From an uncultured Bacilli bacterium (GTDB lineage Bacteria; Bacillota_I; Bacilli_A; RF39; UBA660), in contig CAJTZW010000012.1 in NCBI GenBank assembly GCA_910584305.1, forward strand, positions 1-36,809: a stretch of DNA of 36,809 bases, given 5' to 3'. Of the stretch, positions 7,350 to 14,712 are shown in pieces. Position 1 is the stretch's first letter; every line of letters begins with the position of its first letter. A program made the translations under genes and the position numbers. A model generated the notes under the pieces. The model did no database searches and had not been told where the DNA came from. It worked only from the letters and a program-made list of their open reading frames with translations.

Positions 7350-8534
7350 ATGGCAAAACAAAAATATGATCGTTCAAAACCACATGTTAACATTGGTACA
7401 ATTGGACACGTAGACCACGGTAAAACTACTTTAACTGCGGCTATTACAAATGTATTATCTAAAAAAGGATTTGCTGAATTCGTTGATTATGCAAACATCG
7501 ATAAGGCTCCAGAAGAAAGAGATCGTGGAATCACAATCAATACTTCACACGTTGAGTATCAAACTGAAACTAGACACTATGCTCACGTTGACTGCCCAGG
7601 ACATGCTGACTACGTAAAGAACATGATTACTGGTGCAGCTCAAATGGATGGTGCAATCTTAGTTATTGCAGCAACTGATGGACCTATGGCACAAACTCGT
7701 GAACACATCTTACTTTCACGTCAAGTTGGTGTACCTCGTATGGTTGTATTCATGAACAAATGTGATATGGTTGATGATGAAGAATTATTAGACTTAGTTG
7801 AAATGGAAATCCGTGAATTATTAAGCGAATATGGATTCGATGGAGACAACACTCCAATTATTCGTGGATCTGCATTGAAAGCCCTTGAAGGAGATGCTAA
7901 GTATGAACAAGCAATTTTAGACTTAATGGATGCTGTAGATACTTGGATTGAAACTCCTGCACGTGATACTGACAAACCTTTCTTAATGCCAGTAGAGGAT
8001 GTATTCACCATTACTGGACGTGGAACAGTTGTTACAGGACGTGTTGAAAGAGGTCAATTGAAACTTAATGATGAGGTTGAAATTGTTGGTCTTAAAGAAA
8101 CAAGAAAGACAGTTGTTACTGGAATTGAAATGTTCCGTAAATCACTTGACTATGCAGAAAGTGGAGACAATGCTGGTGTATTATTACGTGGTATTGCTCG
8201 TGAAGATGTTGAAAGAGGTCAAGTACTTGCTAAACCAGGAAGTGTTACTCCACATAAGAAATTCAAAGCTCAAGTTTATGTATTAAGCAAAGAAGAAGGT
8301 GGAAGACATACTCCATTCTTCAGCAACTATCGTCCACAATTCTATTTCAGAACTACAGACGTTACTGGTGTTATTGAATTACCAGAAGGTGTTGAAATGG
8401 TTATGCCTGGAGATAATGTTGAAATGACAGTTGAATTAATTGCTCCAATTGCTATCGAAAATGGAACTAAGTTCTCAATTCGTGAAGGTGGTAGAACAGT
8501 TGGTTCAGGTAATATTTCTGATATTATTGAATAA
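7350..8534 (+). CDS. tuf: Translation elongation factor Tu
   Basis: EF-Tu delivers aminoacyl-tRNA to the ribosome as a GTP complex. The 394-residue protein has all G motifs: GTIGHVDHGKTTLTAAIT, the switch I region RDRGITINTSHVEY, DCPGHADYVKNMI, and NKCDMVDDEEL. Domains 2 and 3 follow, with FTITGRGTVVTGRVERG and the C-terminal KFSIREGGRTVGSGNI. ATG 7350 has AAAGGAGGA eight bases before it. Codon choice is more biased than in the neighbours (C-ending Asn, Asp, His and Ser codons appear), as expected for a very highly expressed gene. The gene stands alone between its own promoter and a strong terminator. Confidence 0.98.
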   Translation: MAKQKYDRSKPHVNIGTIGHVDHGKTTLTAAITNVLSKKGFAEFVDYANIDKAPEERDRGITINTSHVEYQTETRHYAHVDCPGHADYVKNMITGAAQMDGAILVIAATDGPMAQTREHILLSRQVGVPRMVVFMNKCDMVDDEELLDLVEMEIRELLSEYGFDGDNTPIIRGSALKALEGDAKYEQAILDLMDAVDTWIETPARDTDKPFLMPVEDVFTITGRGTVVTGRVERGQLKLNDEVEIVGLKETRKTVVTGIEMFRKSLDYAESGDNAGVLLRGIAREDVERGQVLAKPGSVTPHKKFKAQVYVLSKEEGGRHTPFFSNYRPQFYFRTTDVTGVIELPEGVEMVMPGDNVEMTVELIAPIAIENGTKFSIREGGRTVGSGNISDIIE

Positions 8535-8539
8535 TAACA

Positions 8540-8571
8540 AAGAAAACAAGCCTAAGGCTTGTTTTCTTTTC
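8540..8571. terminator. Bidirectional terminator between tuf and the FemX-like gene
   Basis: Perfect 13-bp stem AAGAAAACAAGCC (8540-8552) with GGCTTGTTTTCTT (8556-8568) around TAA, then TTCG. On the minus strand the same hairpin is followed by TGTTATTATT, so it can serve both converging genes. Confidence 0.85.
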
Positions 8572-8574
8572 GTC

Positions 8575-8598
8575 AAGAGATGACTAAAGTCATCTCTT
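8575..8598. terminator. Second hairpin at the 3' end of the FemX-like gene
   Basis: AAGAGATGACT (8575-8585) and AGTCATCTCTT (8588-8598) form an 11-bp perfect inverted repeat around AA. It overlaps the stop codon of the minus-strand gene. It lacks a T run, so it probably protects the 3' end or assists the adjacent terminator. Confidence 0.55.
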
Positions 8599-9840
8599 AA
8601 GTATATTTCTTATGGGACTTGTATTTTGATACATAAAATATAAGGCATTGTTTGTAATTAGTTCTAAATCTCCTATATATTCATTTGCATGTGCATTAAA
8701 GTTTAGTTTAAATTCATTTAATCCTTTATATTCTTCAGGTGTGTTATTAATTCCAGCAATTCCATTTAAATTAAATTTCTTAAATCCACTTTTAGCATAT
8801 CTTTCACATAGTTTCCATAGTAGTAAATGCTTTGCATTCATTTTCTTATAGTTAGGATCATACCCATCCATTAATAAGAATACTTCATTTTTATTTTTTA
8901 TAATAAGAGCGGATGCGACAACGATTCCTTCTGGATTGTCTCGTAACATCTTTGTCGCTTTAATTAATTCTTTTTTGTATTGATCAAATTGTTTATCTGC
9001 TTCTAATTTTTGTGTAATATATTTATTTGATTGGTTTGTGTTTTTCATAATTTTATTGTTAATATCAGTACATAGTTCTTCTTGGATTGTATATTTCTTT
9101 TGAATATTTTTTAGATAGGCTTCCGTATCTATTTTTGCGTAAAAGAATTCTATGTTATTTGATTTTGAAAATTGATTGTAACATTCCTCAAAATATTTTA
9201 AATCTCTAGGATATTTCTTTTTTGTTTGTAAGTATAAATAGGATAGATTTTCTTCAGTTCCTTTATAGATTTTGACACCTTTCATTTCGGCACTGCGTAT
9301 TTTTGTTCGTAGACTTTTTTTAAAGTTTTTAAAAATCATATAATAGGGTATATCTAGATCTATGATAGCCTCATAACGGGGTTTTAATGCTTCAAATTTT
9401 TCATTATATCCTAAATGGTAGTATCCTAGTTGTTGGAGGTCTTGCAATATATTGTCATAATAATTGTTTTTTGTTACAACATTATATTTTGTGTCATATG
9501 TATTTCGTATAATATAAGGACTAATTTTAATTGCTATAATATTTTTTTTACCTAAGAATCTTTTAATCTCTTCTGTAAATATTTTTAGTAAGTTGTGATT
9601 ACAGTAATCAATTAAGAAGCCTCTTGGAGCATAGGCATATTTAAAATGTCCGCTTTTTTCAATTAAGATGAGTGAAGCTGCTACAATATAATTATTTTCA
9701 TCTATAAGACCTATGAACATTGCGTCAAATTTTTGTTTATTCATGACAAGTGCATATTCGACAGTTTGATAAATTGATTTTATATTATAGCTTTTGCTAA
9801 AATTTAAAAACTCATCATTGGTTAATTCTCTTAATTTCAT
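8590..9840 (-). CDS. FemX/MurM-type peptidoglycan bridge aminoacyltransferase
   Basis: FemABX enzymes add amino acids from aminoacyl-tRNA to the lysine side chain of lipid II, in the cytoplasm, building the interpeptide bridge. The 416-residue length matches. Seen: an N-terminal acyltransferase-like half (YQTVEYALVMNKQKFDAMFIGL, then YAYAPRGFLIDY), a second half with NFKKSLRTKIRSAEMKGVKI, a long Lys/Glu-rich helical arm at about residues 245-300, and the closing block LLMDGYDPNYKKMNAKHLLLW and KKFNLNGIAG followed by LNEFKLNFNA. Start ATG (complement of 9838-9840) has GAAGGTGAT upstream. It converges with tuf and diverges from eno. The family is firm; the amino acid added cannot be told. Confidence 0.85.
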   Translation of the reverse strand: MKLRELTNDEFLNFSKSYNIKSIYQTVEYALVMNKQKFDAMFIGLIDENNYIVAASLILIEKSGHFKYAYAPRGFLIDYCNHNLLKIFTEEIKRFLGKKNIIAIKISPYIIRNTYDTKYNVVTKNNYYDNILQDLQQLGYYHLGYNEKFEALKPRYEAIIDLDIPYYMIFKNFKKSLRTKIRSAEMKGVKIYKGTEENLSYLYLQTKKKYPRDLKYFEECYNQFSKSNNIEFFYAKIDTEAYLKNIQKKYTIQEELCTDINNKIMKNTNQSNKYITQKLEADKQFDQYKKELIKATKMLRDNPEGIVVASALIIKNKNEVFLLMDGYDPNYKKMNAKHLLLWKLCERYAKSGFKKFNLNGIAGINNTPEEYKGLNEFKLNFNAHANEYIGDLELITNNALYFMYQNTSPIRNILKR

Positions 9841-9859
9841 TGTTAATCACCTTCATCAA

Positions 9860-9876
9860 ATTATATCATTATATCA
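9860..9876 (-). promoter_or_regulatory. Extended -10 boxes of the FemX-like gene
   Basis: On the minus strand TGATATAAT occurs twice, overlapping by one base (complements of 9860-9868 and 9868-9876). Each reads as a TGnTATAAT extended -10. No good -35 is visible. Confidence 0.45.
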
Positions 9877-9942
9877 TATATTTTGTGTGAAAGATATAAA
9901 AACTATTAACAAAGTTTTAATTAATTGATATAATTTTAATGG

Positions 9943-9964
9943 ATAGATAATAACATTTATCTAT
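9943..9964. promoter_or_regulatory. Operator-like palindrome 1 upstream of eno
   Basis: ATAGATAA (9943-9950) and TTATCTAT (9957-9964), 8-bp perfect arms, 6-base spacer. It contains the TAGATA/TATCTA half-sites that recur in the second palindrome 29 bases downstream (centre to centre). Confidence 0.5.
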
Positions 9965-9969
9965 ATACA

Positions 9970-9995
9970 AATATCTACAATATAGTGTAGATATT
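9970..9995. promoter_or_regulatory. Operator-like palindrome 2 overlapping the eno promoter
   Basis: AATATCTACA (9970-9979) and TGTAGATATT (9986-9995), perfect 10-bp arms, 6-base spacer. It covers the -35 region and ends just before the extended -10, the usual place for a repressor site. The regulator is unknown. Confidence 0.6.
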
Positions 9996-9997
9996 CA

Positions 9998-10006
9998 TGT
10001 TATAAT
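9998..10006 (+). promoter_or_regulatory. Extended -10 of the eno promoter
   Basis: TGTTATAAT fits TGnTATAAT exactly, with TATAAT at 10001-10006. The -35 region (near 9978) is poor and occupied by the palindrome. Transcription would begin near 10013. Confidence 0.65.
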
Positions 10007-10032
10007 TAAAATGAAATTGGGAGATGAGTCAT

Positions 10033-11277
10033 GTGACAAAGATTAAAGATGTGATTGCAAGAGAGATATTAGATTCTAGAGGAAATCCTACGGTGGAGGT
10101 AGATGTTATTTTAGAAAATGGAATTATGGGACGTGCAGCTGTTCCAAGTGGGGCTTCTACGGGGGAGAGAGAAGCATTAGAAATGCGTGATGGTGGAAGT
10201 CGTTATATGGGAAAAGGTGTACGTAATGCTGTAAGTAATGTAAATGGCCCTCTTAGAAATTTGGTGATTGGTATGGATGCTAGTGATCAAAGGGCACTTG
10301 ATGGTGCGATGACTATGGCCGATGGTACAGATACCAAATCTAAATATGGAGCCAATGCGATTTTAGGAATTTCTATGGCTGCTTTAAGAGCAAGTGCTAC
10401 TGACATGGGATTACCACTTTATAAGTATGTGAGTCAAAAGTTTGGTAGTGGAGAAATGTCTTTACCACGACCAATGATGAATATTATTAATGGGGGAGCT
10501 CATGCCGATAATAAATTGGATTTTCAAGAATATATGATTATTCCAATGGCTGATACAATTCATGATAGGGTACGCATTGGAGCAGAAGTATTTCATAATT
10601 TAAAAAGTGTATTAAAATCTAAGGGCCTTGTTACAAGTGTAGGGGATGAGGGTGGCTTTGCTCCTGACTTAAACTCTAACAGTGAAGGATTTGAACTTAT
10701 TATGGAGGCTATAGAGAAGGCTGGATATATTCCTTTTAAAGATGTTTGTATGGCAATCGATGTCGCTGCTTCTGAATTCTATAAGGATGGTAAATATCAT
10801 TTGGTAGGAGAGGGAAGAAGCTTATCAACGGAGGAATTGGTTGCATACTATGAAGAACTTGTAAATAAATATCCAATTATTTCCATCGAAGATCCAGTGG
10901 ATGAAAACGATTGGGAAGGATTTAGACTTGTAACTGAGAAACTTGGTGATAAAATTCAACTCGTAGGGGATGATTTATTTGTTACAAACAAGAAATGTTT
11001 ACAGATGGGAATTGATAATCATGCTGGTAATGCGATTTTGTTAAAAGTAAATCAAATTGGAACCATTACAGAAACGCTAGAGACGATTGCACTTGCTAGA
11101 GATAATGGATATAGTACAATTATTTCTCACCGTAGTGGGGAAACAGAAGATACTACGATTGCTGATTTGGCTGTTGGATTAAATTTAGGACAAATAAAAA
11201 CTGGATCTATGTCTAGAACGGATAGAGTTTGTAAATATAACCAATTAATGCGTATTGAAGAGGAATTAAATCGTTAA
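10033..11277 (+). CDS. eno: Enolase
   Basis: Enolase converts 2-phosphoglycerate to phosphoenolpyruvate in glycolysis, in the cytoplasm, using Mg2+. Family blocks are complete: AREILDSRGNPTVEVDV, GRAAVPSGASTGEREALE, KYGANAILGISMA, RPMMNIINGGAHADNKLDFQE, VGDEGGFAPDL with the catalytic Glu, the metal ligands in AIDVAASEF, SIEDPVDENDWEGF and GDDLFVTN, the catalytic Lys in LLKVNQIGT, and SHRSGETEDTTIADL. I prefer GTG 10033 (414 residues): GGGAG ends 9 bases before it, and nine residues then precede REILDSRG as in other Bacilli. ATG 10024, in frame, directly abuts the GGGAG and is less likely. It is a single-gene unit with two upstream palindromes and its own terminator. Confidence 0.96.
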   Translation: MTKIKDVIAREILDSRGNPTVEVDVILENGIMGRAAVPSGASTGEREALEMRDGGSRYMGKGVRNAVSNVNGPLRNLVIGMDASDQRALDGAMTMADGTDTKSKYGANAILGISMAALRASATDMGLPLYKYVSQKFGSGEMSLPRPMMNIINGGAHADNKLDFQEYMIIPMADTIHDRVRIGAEVFHNLKSVLKSKGLVTSVGDEGGFAPDLNSNSEGFELIMEAIEKAGYIPFKDVCMAIDVAASEFYKDGKYHLVGEGRSLSTEELVAYYEELVNKYPIISIEDPVDENDWEGFRLVTEKLGDKIQLVGDDLFVTNKKCLQMGIDNHAGNAILLKVNQIGTITETLETIALARDNGYSTIISHRSGETEDTTIADLAVGLNLGQIKTGSMSRTDRVCKYNQLMRIEEELNR

Positions 11278-11291
11278 TTCTTCTTTTTGAT
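11258..11291 (+). terminator. eno terminator
   Basis: AAGAGGAATTAA (11258-11269) pairs with TTAATTCTTCTT (11274-11285), one G-U pair, loop ATCG, then TTTTG. The TAA stop lies in the second arm. Confidence 0.7.
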
Positions 11292-11352
11292 TTATTAATA
11301 TTTTATTAATTTTAAGAGAGTCAAATGGAATCCATCGGGTCATTTTACTTAA

Positions 11353-11700
11353 TTGATTGGATTTTATATTGGAAATGATAGCAATTATTATGGGGTGTTT
11401 GCAATTGAAGGTATGAATCAGACTTTTATTGAAGGAACTGTTTCTGGATATCAAAAATATATATCAGGGGAAGTTATGCAAAAAAGATATACAGAAAATG
11501 ATTATGTCGAAGATTGGCAAGTGTATGCGAATAAATTTCAGGTTGTATATGATTTATTAGTTAAGGGCCCTAATGATGTAGATTTTAGAAATATTAGTGT
11601 AGCTACTGAATTTGTAGTCCCTATTACTTCTAATGAAAAGACTGAGGAAAATGTTAAACAGAATGAAGAATCTTCATTAGTTAAGAAAAAAGTCTTATAA
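11353..11700 (+). CDS. Orphan short ORF, possibly 5'-damaged
   Basis: Open frame of 115 codons beginning with TTG immediately after an in-frame TAA; the first ATG inside is at 11413. The product (SNYYGVFAIEG, then YTENDYVEDWQVYANKFQVVYD, then NISVATEFVVP) looks like a real soluble protein, rich in aromatic residues, with a Glu/Lys-rich tail. I recognise no family. No convincing ribosome-binding site precedes the TTG. Another frame opens with ATG 11325 (MESIGSFYLIDW) behind AAGAGAG and runs out at about 11378, so the gene may have a frameshift near 11350-11375 or have lost its N-terminus. It sits between the eno terminator and the next promoter. Confidence 0.4.
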   Translation: MIGFYIGNDSNYYGVFAIEGMNQTFIEGTVSGYQKYISGEVMQKRYTENDYVEDWQVYANKFQVVYDLLVKGPNDVDFRNISVATEFVVPITSNEKTEENVKQNEESSLVKKKVL

Positions 11701-11728
11701 ATTATGAGATGATAAGATATGAGAAATT

Positions 11729-11753
11729 AGGAAATGAAATATTTCTTTTTTCT
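11729..11753 (+). terminator. Probable terminator after the orphan ORF
   Basis: AGGAAAT (11729-11735) pairs with ATTTCTT (11741-11747), one G-U pair, 5-base loop, then TTTTCTT. Confidence 0.45.
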
Positions 11754-11761
11754 TGGAAAAT

Positions 11762-11790
11762 TTGACAATATCATAAGTTTTTGTTATTAT
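11762..11790 (+). promoter_or_regulatory. Strong promoter of the G-tract gene
   Basis: TTGACA at 11762-11767, 17 bases, TATTAT at 11785-11790. A purine-rich AGAGGGGG ribosome-binding site follows at 11803-11810. Confidence 0.75.
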
Positions 11791-11818
11791 ATGCATTTGA
11801 AAAGAGGGGGATGAATTG

Positions 11819-12739
11819 ATGGAAATAATGAATACAGCAAAATTTACAGAAATAATGGAAAAAATAGAGGCTTGTGTTGAACAATACGAAAAAGCATATG
11901 GAAGTAATAGATATACGATTAGTTTAGCAAGTGGGGATATACTTAATGTAATGATATCTCCAAATAGTATTGCACATTTATTAGGAGTAAATTTGGATTA
12001 TTTAAAATTATCTAATAAATTTAAACCAGATATGAATTCTTATGAAAAGCTTAAGTTTTTCTTATCAGAACGTTATTTATTTCAGAAATTAGTGAGTGAG
12101 AAGAAATTATGTTATCAGTCTATGTTTTCTCCATATATAGAAAGTAAGTTAGATTGTTTTTATACTAATACAAATATTAGGATTAATAATATGTATTGTG
12201 TAATAAAATATGATTCTGAAAGGACTTTTAAAATAGATGTAAATTCTGATATTTCTGATTATTATATTATACGAAATATTAATAATAGCTATTATGTTTT
12301 AGGATTAGTAAAGAATGATAATGGTAATTATAATTATAATGCAACATCTTCTAGGATGTATAGCGATCAAGAATCATTTGAAAATTTCTTGGCTCGTATT
12401 GCTAAAAAGCAGGAATTAACATATCCATATCATTTTTTGCTTCAAAATCCATCATCTATGTTTGAGAGTAAAATGACTGTTTACGATGATGATAAATATG
12501 ATATTGTTAGTAATATATTGCAATTAGCGAAAAAATATGATGCTGTTCCAAATACTAGTAGCGATTTTTTACATACAATTGGTAGGTCTAAAAATAATCG
12601 TTCAACTAGTATAAATAATTACTCTGTGCTTCGTCTATTAAGTGATTATGTTAAGAGTGGGAAAGTATTGGATATTGAGACAATCACAGAAATCTGTGGG
12701 GGGGGGCTATTAGCCTTCCAACGGATATTGTTAATTTAA
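11819..12739 (+). CDS. Putative phase-variable protein, N-terminal frame (shifted at a G9 tract)
   Basis: As sequenced, 306 residues. Codons 1-293 read as a normal soluble protein (NRYTISLASGDILNVMIS, then IAHLLGVNLDYLKLSN, then SDYYIIRNINNSYYVLGLVK). Nine consecutive G at 12698-12706 then put it into a short unrelated tail (LLAFQRILLI) ending at 12739. The next frame is open from the tract to TGA 12996, so a tract of 7 or 10 G would give one protein of 391-392 residues. ATG 11819 has AGAGGGGG eight bases upstream, and a strong promoter precedes it. I do not recognise the fold with confidence. The HLLG segment after a Gly-Asp turn is faintly like PBECR4-type domains found in mobile-element toxins; treat that as a guess. 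Confidence 0.7.
   Translation: MEIMNTAKFTEIMEKIEACVEQYEKAYGSNRYTISLASGDILNVMISPNSIAHLLGVNLDYLKLSNKFKPDMNSYEKLKFFLSERYLFQKLVSEKKLCYQSMFSPYIESKLDCFYTNTNIRINNMYCVIKYDSERTFKIDVNSDISDYYIIRNINNSYYVLGLVKNDNGNYNYNATSSRMYSDQESFENFLARIAKKQELTYPYHFLLQNPSSMFESKMTVYDDDKYDIVSNILQLAKKYDAVPNTSSDFLHTIGRSKNNRSTSINNYSVLRLLSDYVKSGKVLDIETITEICGGGLLAFQRILLI
12698..12706 (+). repeat. G9 homopolymer inside a coding region
   Basis: Nine G in a row, in frame as three Gly codons, in a genome where G-runs this long are otherwise absent from the window. Changing it by +1 or -2 joins the upstream frame to the downstream frame. It is either a slipped-strand phase-variation switch or an assembly miscount. Confidence 0.8.
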
Positions 12740-12996
12740 TAAATACTTGTAATGATGTTCTATGTAGTGATATAGATAGAACCAATTCTTCAATACAATA
12801 TTCTGAACTTGAAAAGCAAAATATTTCTATGAAGGAAACGTTAGATAATATTAGAAAAGATATTATTGATTATCAAGATAAAATAGAACAATTAGAAAAA
12901 CAGAATGTGAGATTACAAAGCGATTATGATTTACAAAATCAAAAAATAAAAATATATACAGATGCTTATGAAGCTGCACAAAAAATAGGATTATGA
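12706..12996 (+). CDS. C-terminal part of the G-tract gene in the +1 frame
   Basis: Ninety-six sense codons with no stop, beginning AISLPTDIVNLINTCNDVL and continuing as a predicted coiled coil (SELEKQNISMKETLDNIR, YQDKIEQLEKQNVRLQSDYD, QNQKIKIYTDAYEAAQKI). No start codon or ribosome-binding site is evident at its beginning, so it must be made as a fusion with the upstream frame. Its TGA stop sits exactly in the 3-base loop of a perfect terminator hairpin, the same arrangement as at other gene ends here. This supports it as the true 3' end of the gene. Confidence 0.65.
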   Translation, partial: AISLPTDIVNLINTCNDVLCSDIDRTNSSIQYSELEKQNISMKETLDNIRKDIIDYQDKIEQLEKQNVRLQSDYDLQNQKIKIYTDAYEAAQKIGL

Positions 12997-13009
12997 TAAT
13001 CCTATTTTT
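12981..13009. terminator. Bidirectional terminator at the end of the G-tract gene
   Basis: Perfect 13-bp stem AAAAATAGGATTA (12981-12993) with TAATCCTATTTTT (12997-13009); the loop is the TGA stop codon. Because of the A/T-rich arms it can also serve the converging minus-strand gene ending at 13013. Confidence 0.85.
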
Positions 13010-13012
13010 GTA

Positions 13013-13774
13013 TTATATAGCTCTTTTTTCTATTTCATCAATAAATTGTTCCCATAATAAATTGCCTTTTTCTAATTCTGGATGAAATTGTACACCAACA
13101 ATCCAGAGGTTATCGTTAGTAGCTTCAATGGCTTCAATTGTTCCATCTTCTGCTGTTGCACTTATTTTAAATTCTGGTCCACAACTATAAATGCGATATG
13201 AGTGCATAGAGATTGTACTTATAGTGCTCGTTTTAAAACATTCATATAATTTTGTGTTAGATAAAATTTTAATTGAATGGGTAGAGGCAAGTAGATTTTC
13301 TCTTGTTATTTCAATTTCTTCATTCATAATTTTTTCTCCATGTATATGTCCTGGTTGTAATTGTTCTAGCATATAGATTTTATTCTTTTGTAATTCCTGT
13401 CTTAATCTCATTAAATTTTCTGGAGATGGTTTTATATTGCATTTATTAGCTTCTTCTTTTAAACAACTGTAGCAGGCCATAGCTTGCATTCCAAGACAAA
13501 TTCCTAGAACAGGTTTGTTCTTTTTGATTGCATACTCTAATATTTCATAATGTATTTTTTCCACTTTGTTTCCACCTGGGAATAAGAATCCATCACAAAT
13601 GTCTAGGATATCTTTATCTAGTTCTCCTTCTTTTAGAAGGAGCCCAATTGGTATTGCATTCTGCTCCATAATCCTAGAACTATAACTATCTACAAATTTA
13701 TAGATATCGTCATATGGATTATCATTTCTTTTAAGTTTAATCGTTGGAATGATTCCTATGATTGGCTTTTTCAT
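13013..13774 (-). CDS. Class I glutamine amidotransferase-like hydrolase (peptidase C26, PuuD-like)
   Basis: Peptidase C26 enzymes cleave gamma-glutamyl amide bonds, for example gamma-glutamyl-GABA in polyamine breakdown. The 253-residue protein has the nucleophile Cys in the elbow PVLGICLGMQAMA, the upstream FLFPGGNKVEKIHYE, and the His-Glu of the triad in GVQFHPELEKGN, so it looks catalytically intact. The N-terminal PIIGIIPTIKLK is typical. The start (complement of 13772-13774) has GAGGTGAC upstream. It stands alone, converging with the G-tract gene and diverging from the nucleosidase-like gene. No polyamine genes lie nearby, so the substrate is open; a folate or peptide gamma-glutamyl hydrolase role is also possible. 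Confidence 0.8.
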   Translation of the reverse strand: MKKPIIGIIPTIKLKRNDNPYDDIYKFVDSYSSRIMEQNAIPIGLLLKEGELDKDILDICDGFLFPGGNKVEKIHYEILEYAIKKNKPVLGICLGMQAMACYSCLKEEANKCNIKPSPENLMRLRQELQKNKIYMLEQLQPGHIHGEKIMNEEIEITRENLLASTHSIKILSNTKLYECFKTSTISTISMHSYRIYSCGPEFKISATAEDGTIEAIEATNDNLWIVGVQFHPELEKGNLLWEQFIDEIEKRAI

Positions 13775-13798
13775 ATGTCACCTCAATATTTTATATTG

Positions 13799-13807
13799 AT
13801 TATACCA
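13799..13807 (-). promoter_or_regulatory. Extended -10 of the C26 hydrolase gene
   Basis: On the minus strand TGGTATAAT (complement of 13799-13807), an exact TGnTATAAT, about 25 bases before the start codon. TTTAAA lies 17 bases upstream as a weak -35. Confidence 0.55.
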
Positions 13808-13859
13808 TGTATTTATGTTATTTTAAAGGTATTATTATAACTCTTATCGGATAGCACAA

Positions 13860-13888
13860 TAGACTTTTTTTCTGTATTTCGGTATAAT
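13860..13888 (+). promoter_or_regulatory. Promoter of the nucleosidase-priA operon
   Basis: TAGACT at 13860-13865, 17 bases, TATAAT at 13883-13888. Confidence 0.55.
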
Positions 13889-13932
13889 ACACTTGGAAGT
13901 GATTGGTTAAAAAAATAGTGGGAGATTATTTT

Positions 13933-14673
13933 ATGAATATAGGTAAGAAGTTAAAAGAGAAGAAGCGCAGTAAAGTTATCTTAATACAAGGAGCATTAGA
14001 TATAGAGGTAGAATATCTAATTGTTATGTTACATCAGAAAAGTGTTAAAATGATTGCAAATTACGTATTTTATGAAGGAATGATAGATACTATAAAAGTG
14101 GTAGTATCTAAAACACTGGTAGGAAGTATTCATTCTACTATAGCAACCAGTATAGGAATTATAAATTTTAAACCTGATATTGTGATTAATCAAGGAATTG
14201 CTGGTGCACATCGGGAGGATTTGCATATAGGGGATATTATTATTGGTGAGCAGTGTTGCAATATTAATGCATATAAGATGCCTGTGAAAGGGAAAGGGGA
14301 AGGATCCAATCCATTTGAATGGGAATTAAATAAACGTGCGAAAGATATAAAGTATGCGGATTCTAAATTAGTAGATATTGTTCACAAGAGTCTTCTTGCT
14401 AATAGCAAAAATCAAATATACCGAGGTACTTTAGGTAGTGGAGATGTATTTAATAAGGAATATGATAGGATTCTTTGGATACATAATTTATTTCATAATT
14501 TATGCGAAGATATGGAAAGTATAGGGACATATTCTGTATGCAACGATTTTAAAGTTCCTTGTATTGGAATTAGAATTATATCGAATAATGAATTACTTTT
14601 AGAAGAATTTGATAAGGGAAAAGCTATTGAGTTACAAAAAATACTAATTAGTATGTTGCATGATTTGAAGTAA
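13933..14673 (+). CDS. MTA/SAH nucleosidase-like protein (PNP/UDP family)
   Basis: The family hydrolyses or phosphorolyses the N-glycosidic bond of purine nucleosides such as methylthioadenosine and S-adenosylhomocysteine. The 246-residue protein has the MTAN core: ILIQGALDIEVEYL (Glu matching the catalytic Glu12 of E. coli MTAN), PDIVINQGIAGAH, VGDIII-like HIGDIIIGEQ, GSGDVFN, and EDMESIG with the ribose-binding Glu. The catalytic Asp of the usual RAISD motif is replaced: the sequence reads RIISNNE. Activity may therefore be altered. ATG 13933 has GGGAG eight bases upstream; an in-frame TTG at 13903 is less likely. It is first in a run with priA, 39 bases on. Exact substrate is uncertain. 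Confidence 0.75.
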   Translation: MNIGKKLKEKKRSKVILIQGALDIEVEYLIVMLHQKSVKMIANYVFYEGMIDTIKVVVSKTLVGSIHSTIATSIGIINFKPDIVINQGIAGAHREDLHIGDIIIGEQCCNINAYKMPVKGKGEGSNPFEWELNKRAKDIKYADSKLVDIVHKSLLANSKNQIYRGTLGSGDVFNKEYDRILWIHNLFHNLCEDMESIGTYSVCNDFKVPCIGIRIISNNELLLEEFDKGKAIELQKILISMLHDLK

Positions 14674-14712
14674 AATGATAAAAAGATAATGGATAAAGTA
14701 GGAGGTGATACT

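Noticed and set aside
12698..12739. Programmed ribosomal frameshift at the G tract as the main explanation
   Set aside because: Possible, but known frameshift signals use A/T-rich slippery sites with a stimulating structure, and none is seen. Slipped-strand variation or a miscount explains a G9 run more simply.
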